Positions 1-6,787 of a DNA stretch of 38,503 nucleotides are shown one piece after another; the first letter of the stretch is position 1; every line of letters starts with the position of its first letter. The translations under genes were made by a program, and so were the position numbers. Origin of the DNA: an uncultured Eubacteriales bacterium (GTDB taxonomy: Bacteria > Bacillota > Clostridia > Oscillospirales > Acutalibacteraceae); NCBI GenBank assembly GCA_900315285.1, contig OMYO01000030.1:1-38503 (forward strand), read 5' to 3'. The notes below the pieces were generated by a model. It was not told the DNA's origin. It saw only the letters and a list, made by a program, of their open reading frames with translations, and made no database searches.

Positions 1-61
1 GCCTTGCCCCGATGCAGACGATCGTTCCGCAGTAAATATCAAGAAGCCTCCCGTCCTCTGC

Positions 62-256
62 CTACAGCCCGCGGTTCGGTTCCAACCCGAGAAGCTTGCC
101 CTCTTCATTGCAGATGACCGCCGTATCGTCCGATACCGGCTCCGTCAGCTCGATATGCCCGCCGACCAGTTCGGACAGCGCCTTATATGTCGCCGGAATC
201 TCTCTGATCTCCGCTTTCCTGCCCGGTTTTGCTACAACTACTTTCCAAGTCTTCAT
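62..256 (-). CDS. DUF3846-family protein, cut short by an in-frame TAG
   Basis: A 64-residue frame preceded by AGGAG 10 nt before ATG. It resembles the DUF3846 family found on phages, plasmids and conjugative elements: an early KAL.ELVGGHIEL segment, then AVICNEEGKLLGL and an Asn-Arg pair. The frame stops at TAG (62-64), but the same frame stays open beyond it to the window edge and reads AEDGRLLDIYCGTIVCIGAR, which is what the family's C-terminus normally looks like. So this is either a recent nonsense mutation, a suppressed amber codon, or a sequencing error. The function of the family is unknown to me. It is the last gene seen of the minus-strand accessory module. Confidence 0.7.
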   Translation of the reverse strand: MKTWKVVVAKPGRKAEIREIPATYKALSELVGGHIELTEPVSDDTAVICNEEGKLLGLEPNRGL

Positions 257-296
257 AATCGTTCGTCTCCTTTTGCTAATACGGTTTCTGTTCGGC

Positions 297-320
297 AGAG
301 GGAGATTTGCTTCTCCCTCT
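297..320. other. Intergenic hairpin with 9-bp perfect stem
   Basis: AGAGGGAGA (297-305) and TCTCCCTCT (312-320) form a perfect stem with a 6-nt loop, in the 89-nt gap between the sigma-like gene and the DUF3846 gene. There is no T-run on either side, so it is not a typical terminator. It could be an RNA processing or stability element, or a weak attenuator. Confidence 0.4.
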
Positions 321-345
321 ACTATGGGCCACAGAAATCAACCGG

Positions 346-984
346 TTACTTCTCAGGCCTTGCACGGTCCTGGCCGGTGTATCCCAGCTCATCTGCAAGC
401 TGCTTTTTAAGCCTTGCCTTGATGCGCTGGATTGTCCTGGAGACGGACTGTGTCGTGCGGTTCACCTGCGCCGCAGCATCCTTCTGCTCATCACCGGATC
501 CGAATACGGTGAACATGATGATCTGATCTGTGTCATTAAGACCGCAAAGAAAATCGTGAACAAACTTTTCAACCGGGTCCTCTTCATCGTCATCTGTGTC
601 ATCCTGATACTTGCTCACCATATATCTGCGGTACGACTCCACATCCACGGGATCAGGCGTGGTATCCGCTTCCTCTGAATCCGGATCTGTATTGGCCTTG
701 AATGCCTTGTTCCTGGCATCCTCGTGGTCGTCCGCATTGCGCTTCTGGATATTGACGGCGTGATCCATGTTCGCCAGCATCGTAAACAGATCGGCGTTGC
801 TGCTGCCGTCCTTATTCTTCAGAGGAATCACATCGGGTGTCGCACCGCGCTTCTTTGTTCCTGTGATGTAGTGATAGCTGCCTTTGTCATCGACATACCC
901 CTCACGGTTCCTGTCAAAACGATCCTTCGGAAGGTCGAGCCCTCCAAAGAGCTTTGAATAATCATTCTTTTTCTTACTTGCCAT
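346..984 (-). CDS. Sigma-70 region 4-like helix-turn-helix protein
   Basis: 212 residues from an ATG placed 8 nt after GGAGGT; an upstream in-frame start has no comparable site. The first two thirds are charged and acidic, with a Lys-rich start (MASKKKNDYSKLF) and runs of Asp/Glu around residues 100-140. The last 70 residues (LNDTDQIIMFTVFGSG, then a QSVSRTIQRIKARLKKQL recognition-helix segment) resemble sigma-70 region 4 or a sigma-like HTH. No region 2 is visible, so it is unlikely to be a complete sigma factor. Such proteins are common as transcription activators on phages and integrative elements. Its neighbours (DUF3846, zinc ribbon, LexA-like) fit that setting. Exact function unknown. 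Confidence 0.7.
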   Translation of the reverse strand: MASKKKNDYSKLFGGLDLPKDRFDRNREGYVDDKGSYHYITGTKKRGATPDVIPLKNKDGSSNADLFTMLANMDHAVNIQKRNADDHEDARNKAFKANTDPDSEEADTTPDPVDVESYRRYMVSKYQDDTDDDEEDPVEKFVHDFLCGLNDTDQIIMFTVFGSGDEQKDAAAQVNRTTQSVSRTIQRIKARLKKQLADELGYTGQDRARPEK

Positions 985-1028
985 GTCTTTGCACCTCCGC
1001 TTGTCGCGGCGGGAGGCACAAAGAAAGA

Positions 1029-1053
1029 GCCGGTGAATGCATGACTCACCGGC
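1029..1053 (-). terminator. Terminator-like hairpin upstream of the sigma-like gene
   Basis: GCCGGTGA (1029-1036) pairs perfectly with TCACCGGC (1046-1053). On the minus strand it is followed by CTCTTTCTTTG, a weak U-tract, and lies 45 nt before the start codon of the sigma-like gene. It could be a terminator or a leader attenuator. Confidence 0.45.
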
Positions 1054-1482
1054 GTAAGGCAAAAAGGCATGCCAAGAAACGGTGAGTGCAGCATAGATTT
1101 GAAAATCCCTGAATCAGGAATTTGTCTTTCTATGTGCATCCCGCCGTCTTATGGCCATCTCGAACGTTGAGAAATCTTTTGTTGTAGTACTGTGTTTACG
1201 GGTTACTTTGAAATATGTGATTTATAGTGGATCGCGCATGCTGTGCTCCTTTCTGACAACTATGTAGCCAAACCGACTGAATTTCCGGTTCCGATATAAA
1301 TATGTCTGAAAATCTGCAGAATAAAAAAATTGCAGATATATCCCTACTAAGAAACATGGGAATCAACCGGATCGGGTCTTCTGCATACCTCATGAAAATA
1401 AGTTCCTCTACCGGTAGGCCACGGGAGAAGAAAAGCCTCAAGTTTTTTCTTGAAAATAAGCTCTACGCACAAACAAAAAGAC

Positions 1483-1537
1483 CCCGGCAAACAAGCCCTT
1501 GGAAGATACACTTCTTCCTTTAGACTCATTTGCCGGG
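1483..1537 (-). terminator. Rho-independent terminator after the zinc-ribbon gene
   Basis: CCCGGCAAA (1483-1491) and TTTGCCGGG (1529-1537) form a perfect 9-bp outer stem; inside it GGAAGA and TCTTCC form a second 6-bp stem. On the minus strand the hairpin is followed by GTCTTTTTG. It lies 119 nt past the zinc-ribbon stop codon and probably ends the lexA transcript. Confidence 0.7.
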
Positions 1538-1655
1538 TTCTTCAGGGTACTCTGCCCAGTTCAACTCTCACACAAATGTTTATTAATCGATCGGCGAACT
1601 TTCCGATACTCAAGCCGGATTCGACGCTTCAAACCGCCCTTGCGGGATGTAATTT

Positions 1656-2018
1656 TCAATGTCTGGAAACGGCCGGCTTCTTGCCGGAATACTCTTCGAT
1701 CTTGATATATGCCATGTTGTCTGTGATCTCATGTCGAATAATCGCCCTGCACTTCGTACAGCGTGTAGTCGTATCCGTTCCGTCCGCAGACCTGGCTAGC
1801 CTCCTGCCACATTCCGGACAAGTGATGATATAGCGGCGCTTCTCGTCCGGAAAAAACATGGATGCGTAGGACTTTAATCTGATAACTGCAGCGTCTGATT
1901 CCCTATGATACTCAGTCCTGGCACCGCATTTCCTGCATGTTGCATACCCCTCTTCACTGTCCTCCTCCGAAGTCTTCACAGGGCACCCGCAGCCTGTGCA
2001 GCAAACAGTAAACTTCAT
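1656..2018 (-). CDS. Double zinc-ribbon protein of unknown function
   Basis: 120 residues with two treble-clef or zinc-ribbon modules. The first is built from CCTGCGC near residues 6-12 and CRKC near 28-31; the second from CPEC near 67-70 and CTKC near 87-90. Each pair can bind one zinc ion. There is no catalytic domain. A GGGAGG site lies 12 nt before the ATG. It sits 71 nt downstream of the lexA-like stop and ahead of a terminator, so it is probably the last gene of that transcript. Small zinc-ribbon proteins of this type on mobile elements are usually uncharacterised; nucleic-acid binding is a guess. Confidence 0.65.
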   Translation of the reverse strand: MKFTVCCTGCGCPVKTSEEDSEEGYATCRKCGARTEYHRESDAAVIRLKSYASMFFPDEKRRYIITCPECGRRLARSADGTDTTTRCTKCRAIIRHEITDNMAYIKIEEYSGKKPAVSRH

Positions 2019-2076
2019 TGATGTGCTCTACCTCCCAAACAGTCCCCTTTTGCTGGGGAAGATACCCGTATTTCAT
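1954..2076 (-). CDS. Possible 40-aa small protein between lexA and zinc-ribbon gene
   Basis: An ATG at 2076 has an excellent AAGGAG site 9 nt upstream that overlaps the stop codon of the LexA-like gene. The frame begins MKYGYLPQQKGTVWEVEHIN, runs 40 codons and ends inside the zinc-ribbon gene in another frame. The strong site and tight coupling argue that it is translated; the overlap with a better gene argues it may only be a leader peptide that couples lexA to the zinc-ribbon gene. No homologue recognised. Confidence 0.4.
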   Translation of the reverse strand: MKYGYLPQQKGTVWEVEHINEVYCLLHRLRVPCEDFGGGQ

Positions 2077-2089
2077 GATGCGCTTCTCC

Positions 2090-2698
2090 TTAAGCCAGAC
2101 CTTTAATTACCTTCACAGCAACTCCCTGTATGATGACGTTATCCCCGTAGATATCCCGCATCTCAGGGTTCTCCGGATGCAGCCGCACACGGTGATTCTC
2201 CGGTTCCGGATAAAATCTCTTGAGAGTTGCCTCGTCTTCCATCAGGGCCACAACGATCTGCCCAGGCTCGGCTGTATTCTGCTGGCGGATAAGCACCAGA
2301 TCACCGTCATCAATCCCGGCTCCGATCATAGAATCCCCATTTGCTCTCAAAATGAAGAAGTCGCCTTTCCCGAAAAGGGAGGCGGGAAGCTTGACATACT
2401 CTTCAACGTTCTCCTCGGCGAACTTCGGGACACCGCAGGATACCGCTCCAAGAACAGGGACGAAATTATAGGTTTTACTCCGGATCTGCCTCTCCCGCCT
2501 GGTTGTGATGTTGCGAACGCCACCATAATCCAGAACATTCTCTTCACGCATGACCTTGAGATAACGCGACACTGTTGCCGGGGACAGCCCCGTTCCTTCC
2601 GAAATCTGCTGGCTCGTGGGCGAAACCGAGTATTCGGCCGTGAATTTGTCGATAAAATTCTCCATGCGCTTGAAATATTCTGCGTTCTTATGCTGCAT
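2090..2698 (-). CDS. lexA: LexA-family repressor with self-cleaving S24 peptidase domain
   Basis: 202 residues, the usual LexA length. Residues 1-65 form a LexA-type winged helix (PTSQQISEGTGLSPATVSRY). The C-terminal half is the S24 latent protease: catalytic Ser123 in GDSMIG, Lys160 in EATLKRF, and a Cys88-Gly89 bond in place of the more common Ala-Gly cleavage site. In the family, RecA filaments trigger self-cleavage and relieve repression of SOS genes. The ATG is 7 nt after GGAGGT. A 13-bp palindrome lies 24 nt upstream and may be its own operator. Its place among DUF3846, sigma-like and zinc-ribbon genes suggests it may control a mobile element rather than being the housekeeping LexA. 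Confidence 0.82.
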   Translation of the reverse strand: MQHKNAEYFKRMENFIDKFTAEYSVSPTSQQISEGTGLSPATVSRYLKVMREENVLDYGGVRNITTRRERQIRSKTYNFVPVLGAVSCGVPKFAEENVEEYVKLPASLFGKGDFFILRANGDSMIGAGIDDGDLVLIRQQNTAEPGQIVVALMEDEATLKRFYPEPENHRVRLHPENPEMRDIYGDNVIIQGVAVKVIKGLA

Positions 2699-2721
2699 TC
2701 ATTGCACCTCCAGTTGGTTTA

Positions 2722-2759
2722 TCTGAAATTCAGACCGAAAGGGTTGAAAAGTTCAGACC
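2722..2759. promoter_or_regulatory. Candidate LexA-like operator: 13-bp palindrome plus half site
   Basis: TCTGAAATTCAGA (2722-2734) is a perfect palindrome around one central base. TTCAGACC occurs at 2729-2736 and again at 2752-2759, 23 bp apart. The pair lies just upstream of the ribosome binding site of the LexA-like gene, where an autoregulatory site is expected. It does not match the Bacillus GAAC-N4-GTTC box, so the assignment is inference. Confidence 0.5.
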
Positions 2760-2783
2760 TTGGCGGAAATAGGGAAGAAAAAG

Positions 2784-2869
2784 GACTGAATCGCCCGCAG
2801 GAAGAGAAAGCCCAAGGGCTCAAATTAAGTCAAAATACTCGAATCTGGTAGAGCCAGACTGAATCGCCC
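2784..2869. repeat. 13-bp direct repeat upstream of lexA-like gene
   Basis: GACTGAATCGCCC occurs at 2784-2796 and 2857-2869, 73 bp apart (close to seven helical turns), in the gap between the LexA-like gene and the terminator at 2.9 kb. It could be a second regulator site or an element boundary repeat. Confidence 0.45.
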
Positions 2870-2911
2870 CAGCCCGGCGGACCCAGTCCGGCCCCCACCG
2901 ACCCCACAAGA

Positions 2912-2953
2912 CAAAAAAGAGCAGGACCGCCTTAGTGATCCTGCTCCCTTTTT
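2912..2953. terminator. Bidirectional terminator
   Basis: GAGCAGGA (2919-2926) pairs with TCCTGCTC (2939-2946). An A-run precedes it (2912-2918) and a T-run follows (2949-2953), so it can end transcription on both strands. It starts exactly at the stop codon of the transglutaminase-like gene, which is read from the right, and it separates that gene from the lexA module. Confidence 0.8.
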
Positions 2954-3902
2954 ATGCCATAGTCCTCTGCTTCACGTACACCCACGTGCCTTTTTGCCCA
3001 TACCGGTTCAGATACCCATTCTGCCGGTACATTGCCCGGTCTGGGTCGACAACGTATAGCGTGCCGCTAATTGTGATTTCGCACCACGAATGATAGCTTG
3101 GGCCGTCGCGGGTTGGGACGTACCCAGCGACCTGATGGACATGGTAGCCCATAAGGTGCGCCATCTTATAGAACGTAGCTGCCATGACGTAGCAGTTGCC
3201 CTTCTTGTGCTTGAACCCGTAGGCCGCGAACCGCTCCGTGCCATAGGACGGGTCCAAAGAGGGGCTGTGCTTAGCGTAGTTTATCTGGGTGCACCAGTTG
3301 TAGGCGGCCTTCAGGTTCCAGCCTACGCTGTCGAGAACGTGGGCGGCGGCCGTCTCGTCGCTAGTGACCTTGCCGTTCTTCGTCATGTAATAGTTTTTGC
3401 CATGGCGGTAGCCGCCATTCGCGTTGGTATTGACCATGCCGTTTTCAATGACGTACGAGGCCTTGCCGGATTTCGCCACGCCGGAGTAGGTGAAGTCCAC
3501 CTGACCGTTTTTCACGTAGTAGCTGCCGGAATCGGTCTTGTAGATGCCGTTGGCGGCGCGGTCGACCTGGCTGTTCTGGACCCAGTACCAGCCGTAGTCG
3601 GGGGAGGAGAGGGATTCCCAGTCGAAATCGCCCCGGGAGACCTGGAGGTAGCCTCGCAACGTCGGGGCGAGGCCGTTGTAGCCGTCGACTGTGCCAATTG
3701 ATCCAATCTCGTAGACGCTCGTGCCGTCTGTGGAGACGACATACTTGTGCTGGTCAATGTGGCTGCTCAGGGCGGCGGCCGTGTCCCAGTGCGGCTGTTC
3801 CCCCTTCTTGCTGGCCGCTGCAGCAGGAAGCGCTGTGGCAAACATCGTACTCATCAGCAGAATTGCGAGCACGAGGGCGATGCACTTATTCTTATATCTC
3901 AT
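2952..3902 (-). CDS. Secreted repeat protein with transglutaminase-like domain
   Basis: The start is taken at the second in-frame ATG (316 aa) because AGGAG lies 7 nt before it and only 1 nt before the upstream ATG. Numbering here is from the upstream ATG. A signal peptide covers about residues 5-32 and ends ALPAAAA. Residues 105-185 carry imperfect aromatic/glycine repeats (GSYYVKNGQV, KASYVIENGMV, KNYYMTKNGKV) like the wall-binding repeats of choline-binding or glucosyltransferase proteins. Residues 190-295 form a transglutaminase-like core with Cys239 (KGNCYV), His273 (YHSW) and Asp288 (VVDPD) as a complete triad. Probably an exported, wall-associated thiol enzyme (protease or cross-linker). 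The substrate is unknown. Confidence 0.82.
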   Translation of the reverse strand: MRYKNKCIALVLAILLMSTMFATALPAAAASKKGEQPHWDTAAALSSHIDQHKYVVSTDGTSVYEIGSIGTVDGYNGLAPTLRGYLQVSRGDFDWESLSSPDYGWYWVQNSQVDRAANGIYKTDSGSYYVKNGQVDFTYSGVAKSGKASYVIENGMVNTNANGGYRHGKNYYMTKNGKVTSDETAAAHVLDSVGWNLKAAYNWCTQINYAKHSPSLDPSYGTERFAAYGFKHKKGNCYVMAATFYKMAHLMGYHVHQVAGYVPTRDGPSYHSWCEITISGTLYVVDPDRAMYRQNGYLNRYGQKGTWVYVKQRTMA

Positions 3903-3917
3903 GACCATTCTCCTAAA

Positions 3918-4934
3918 TCACAGAATTTTCTTCAGCCCCGGAACCTTCCGGACAGCCCAAATACAGACCCAAGAAGCCAGTGCCGTTGCAAGCCACAGGC
4001 CGGCAAAGCTCAGTACGGGTACCGCAGTCTGATACGGGTTCCAGCCTGCATACCGCAGCACCAGCCGAAGCCCCATCATGTGGATGAGGTAGATGCCGAA
4101 GGAGCATCGGTCGAAGGAGTTCAGGAGCCGGATGCCCCATCCGCCCTCCGAAGCGGGGTTCTGTACCGTGTCCAGAAGTCCAAACACACCCGCACTCTGC
4201 AGAACAACTGGGAATGCGGAGTATCCAATTTCCCAGCCATACTTCACCGCAGGCAATATGACCGCAATGGGAAGAACCAGCAAGAGTGCGGAGGAGAGGC
4301 GGTTCAGACGGAGGATCCGATTGTGAATCGCATACCCGAGAAACAGATAGAAGGGATAAATGGTGGCCACCTGGATGCTGATGGGGCAGCTGTACCCAAA
4401 CTGCTCCAGAATGGGCAGCAGGGACAGAAACAGGAACAGGATACCTAGTAGGTACCGTAGCTGCGAATCCGTGGAGTGCTGCGCCACCTTCTGGAAGAAG
4501 GGCATAAGCATGTAGAGCCCCAGGAGAACATACAGGTACCAGAGATGCGCCCAGCTCCCCTCGGTCAGGGCATTCCGCAGGCCGCCCCAGAGAACGCCGC
4601 GCAGGAACCCGCCCTGCTCGTGATCCATGAAATAATCAAAGACGCGGAACCCATAGCAGAACAGAAGCAGCGCCCCGGCCACCCGGGGAATATATTTCTT
4701 CCAGACTTTGGCGATGGACGTCTTTTTCGATCCATCCAACAACAGTGCCCCTGTCACCATCAAAAACACCGGGACTGCCCACATGAGACAGGCCACCACG
4801 GACTTCGATGCGAACTGCAGGCCAACGTCAGCATCCCCAAGATAAAGCAGCCTGGCTGACTCCACTGTGTGAAGAAGCACAATGGCGAGGCAGGCTGCAA
4901 TGCGTAGCAGGGAATAGGATATACGCCGCTGCAT
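3918..4934 (-). CDS. Membrane acyltransferase (acyltransferase 3 family)
   Basis: The start is taken at the ATG that follows the lipoprotein stop by one base (TGATATG), giving 338 aa; a longer frame overlaps the lipoprotein and begins with residues that do not look like the family. The protein has about ten hydrophobic segments. The first, YSLLRIAACLAIVLLHT, carries the Arg and His that are typical of acyltransferase 3 proteins, and AHLWYLYVLLGLYML is another family-like segment. These enzymes move acetyl or other acyl groups onto cell-surface sugars or peptidoglycan. The substrate cannot be read from the sequence. It is translationally coupled to the small lipoprotein upstream. Confidence 0.8.
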   Translation of the reverse strand: MQRRISYSLLRIAACLAIVLLHTVESARLLYLGDADVGLQFASKSVVACLMWAVPVFLMVTGALLLDGSKKTSIAKVWKKYIPRVAGALLLFCYGFRVFDYFMDHEQGGFLRGVLWGGLRNALTEGSWAHLWYLYVLLGLYMLMPFFQKVAQHSTDSQLRYLLGILFLFLSLLPILEQFGYSCPISIQVATIYPFYLFLGYAIHNRILRLNRLSSALLLVLPIAVILPAVKYGWEIGYSAFPVVLQSAGVFGLLDTVQNPASEGGWGIRLLNSFDRCSFGIYLIHMMGLRLVLRYAGWNPYQTAVPVLSFAGLWLATALASWVCIWAVRKVPGLKKIL

Positions 4935-4935
4935 A

Positions 4936-5211
4936 TCAGTAGACCAGGGCGTCATCGCCGATGCAGCCCTCATCGGAGCTGTTGGCTGCTGCTTTCGCAG
5001 TAGTGTGATGTACTGCTGCAGCACGCTTTGTGGCGGCTCTCGTCGTGGCCTTGGTCTTTGTTGTCTCCTGCTCAGTTGTGCTCTGTGTGACCGTTGTCAC
5101 CGCTGTGGATTTCGTGGTGCTTTCCTGGGCGACCTTTCCGGAACCGCAGGCGGCAAGGCAGAGGCAGAGGGCGAGCGCGAGAATTACAGAGAGAATGGTT
5201 TTCAATTTCAT
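4936..5211 (-). CDS. Small Thr-rich lipoprotein
   Basis: 91 residues starting at an ATG 7 nt after AAGGAAGG; the ATG eight codons earlier has no site. The N-terminus is a lipoprotein signal with lipobox LAAC and acylated Cys22. The mature part is low complexity, rich in Thr, Lys, Ser and Ala (STTKSTAVTTVTQSTTEQET), with no recognisable domain, and ends SSDEGCIGDDALVY. It is probably a membrane-anchored spacer or wall-spanning peptide. It precedes the acyltransferase in a two-gene operon with one base between stop and start. Function unknown. Confidence 0.72.
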   Translation of the reverse strand: MKLKTILSVILALALCLCLAACGSGKVAQESTTKSTAVTTVTQSTTEQETTKTKATTRAATKRAAAVHHTTAKAAANSSDEGCIGDDALVY

Positions 5212-5265
5212 AATGATACCTTCCTTATTTAACACTGGGAAATAGACGCATCGTTTTCAACATTT

Positions 5266-5347
5266 GTTTTTTTCAGTTTTCAGGCGACAAAACAGCGCCG
5301 CGAGAATTTTACTGAAAATAAATTCAGTGAAATATTTTTCAGTAAAA
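5266..5347. repeat. Cluster of TTCAGT motifs with a 12-bp inverted repeat
   Basis: The gap 5212-5524 between the lipoprotein and ackA is AT-rich. TTTTACTGAAAA (5307-5318) and TTTTCAGTAAAA (5336-5347) are perfect inverted copies. Between them lies TTCAGTGAA (5323-5331), and a further TTTTTCAGTTTTCAG is found at about 5269-5283. Four related sites in 80 bp between divergent genes suggest an operator cluster. The regulator is unknown. The remainder of the gap contains the ackA promoter listed below. Confidence 0.55.
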
Positions 5348-5426
5348 CATGCTGCCCGGGGGGAGGAATGAAAATGTTTTTTGCAGAGAGGAAGAGCTTG
5401 TAAAGGTATTTCCCACTATCTTTTAG

Positions 5427-5455
5427 TTGAAACTTCTAGCTAAATAATCCATAAT
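5427..5455 (+). promoter_or_regulatory. Sigma-A-type promoter of ackA
   Basis: TTGAAA (5427-5432), a 17-bp spacer and CATAAT (5450-5455). Transcription would begin near 5462. That excludes an ATG at 5456 as the ackA start and leaves a leader of about 60 nt before the ATG at 5525. Confidence 0.6.
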
Positions 5456-5524
5456 ATGGATAAAAATGCTTCTAATTTTATGCATTATTTATCAATTCTC
5501 GTCAGACGTTGGGGGAAACCGTTC

Positions 5525-6709
5525 ATGAAAATTCTGGTCATCAACTGCGGCAGCTCGTCGCTGAAATTCAAGCTCATAGAAATGCAGGACGAGACCGTCC
5601 TGGCCAAGGGAAACTGTGAGCGAATAGGGGCAGGCGGCCATGTGAAATGTAAGGCCAACGGCACAACCGTTTCCTATGACTGCGAACTGCAGAACCATGC
5701 TGCCGCATTTGAGAAAGTCAGCGAACTTCTCATGAACGGGGACACCAAGGTCATAGACTCCCCGGACGACATTGCGGCCATTGGCCACCGGGTCGTACAG
5801 GGTGGAGATATTTTCCACAAGAGCGTTCTGGTGGATGAGAAGGTGAAGGATGGCATCCGCTCCCTCATCGACCTGGCACCGCTGCACAACTCGGCCAACC
5901 TCCAGGGTATTGAGTGCGCCGAGGCCGCATTCCCGGGCAAACCCAATGTCTGTGTTTTTGACAATGCATTCCACAGCACCATGCCGCCGCGGGCCTATAT
6001 GTATCCGCTGCCTTATCGGTATTATCAGGATTACAAAGTTCGAAAATATGGATTCCACGGTACATCGCACCGGTATATCTCCGTCCGCCTCCACGGCATG
6101 CACCCGGAATACCGCAAAATCATCATCTGCCATATTGGCAACGGATCTTCCGTCTCCGCCATCAAGGACGGCGAGGTCATGGACACGTCCATGGGCATGA
6201 CGCCGCTGGACGGCTTTATCATGGGTACTCGCTGCGGTTCCATTGATCCGGCAATCGTCACTTATATTCAGGAAAAAGAGGGTGTATCGCCCGAGCGAAT
6301 GAATGAGATCATGAACAAGGAGTCTGGCCTGCTCGGACTCTCCGGGGTCTCCTCCGACATGCGGGACCTCCGCAAGGCCGCCAATGCCGGAAACGAGCGC
6401 GCCCAGCTCGCTCTGGATGTGCTCTACTATCAAGTGGCGCAGCAGATCGGAGCCTATATGGTCTCCCTCGGCGGCTTTGACGCCCTGGTATTCACCGCGG
6501 GAATTGGCGAGAACACCCCGATGACCCGGAAAATCGTCTGCGACTTTTTCAAATTTTTCGGCATGAAACTGGACCCGAAGAAGAACGAAGCGGCCATAGG
6601 CAAAGAAATGCGAATTAGCACCGACGACTCCTCTGTCGCCGTCTATGTCATTCCCACCGACGAGGAGCTCATGATAGCCCGGGACACGAAGGCCCTCATC
6701 CGACGCTGA
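5525..6709 (+). CDS. ackA: Acetate kinase
   Basis: 394 aa. Catalyses acetyl phosphate + ADP to acetate + ATP, the energy-yielding last step of acetate fermentation, in the cytoplasm. The start at MKILVINCGSSSLKFK matches the family's conserved N-terminus; a longer frame begins 69 nt upstream but lies at or before the predicted transcription start. Residues matching the catalytic set are Asn7, Arg89 (GHRVVQGG), Asp146 (FDNAFH), His178 (GFHGTSH) and Arg236 (GTRCG). The length is normal for the family (about 400). It is followed 78 nt later by pta, the usual partner, with a possible second promoter between them. Confidence 0.97.
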   Translation: MKILVINCGSSSLKFKLIEMQDETVLAKGNCERIGAGGHVKCKANGTTVSYDCELQNHAAAFEKVSELLMNGDTKVIDSPDDIAAIGHRVVQGGDIFHKSVLVDEKVKDGIRSLIDLAPLHNSANLQGIECAEAAFPGKPNVCVFDNAFHSTMPPRAYMYPLPYRYYQDYKVRKYGFHGTSHRYISVRLHGMHPEYRKIIICHIGNGSSVSAIKDGEVMDTSMGMTPLDGFIMGTRCGSIDPAIVTYIQEKEGVSPERMNEIMNKESGLLGLSGVSSDMRDLRKAANAGNERAQLALDVLYYQVAQQIGAYMVSLGGFDALVFTAGIGENTPMTRKIVCDFFKFFGMKLDPKKNEAAIGKEMRISTDDSSVAVYVIPTDEELMIARDTKALIRR

Positions 6710-6715
6710 AATTTC

Positions 6716-6744
6716 TTGCAATTGCGAGGGGAAAAGCAGATAAT
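6716..6744 (+). promoter_or_regulatory. Possible internal promoter for pta
   Basis: TTGCAA (6716-6721), a 17-bp spacer and GATAAT (6739-6744). A second TATAAT lies at 6759-6764 without a clear -35. Either could start a pta transcript independent of ackA. Confidence 0.45.
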
Positions 6745-6787
6745 ATCTTTGGCTTATTTATAATGTATATTTTCAGGAGGAATCCCC

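Larger units (their letters stand above)
985..1655. other. 671-bp stretch without a convincing gene
   Basis: Short frames exist on both strands but none has a plausible ribosome binding site or recognisable product. The stretch holds two minus-strand terminator-like hairpins (listed separately) and an 11-bp palindrome CCTGAATCAGG at 1108-1118. The AT-rich part around 1200-1470 shows nothing else I can interpret. Confidence 0.5.

Noticed and set aside
1196..1523. Short frames on both strands (81 and 73 aa)
   Set aside because: No ribosome binding site or recognisable composition; they overlap each other on opposite strands.
5492..6721. 409-aa minus-strand frame opposite ackA
   Set aside because: Antisense of acetate kinase; His/Val/Gly-rich with no motif.
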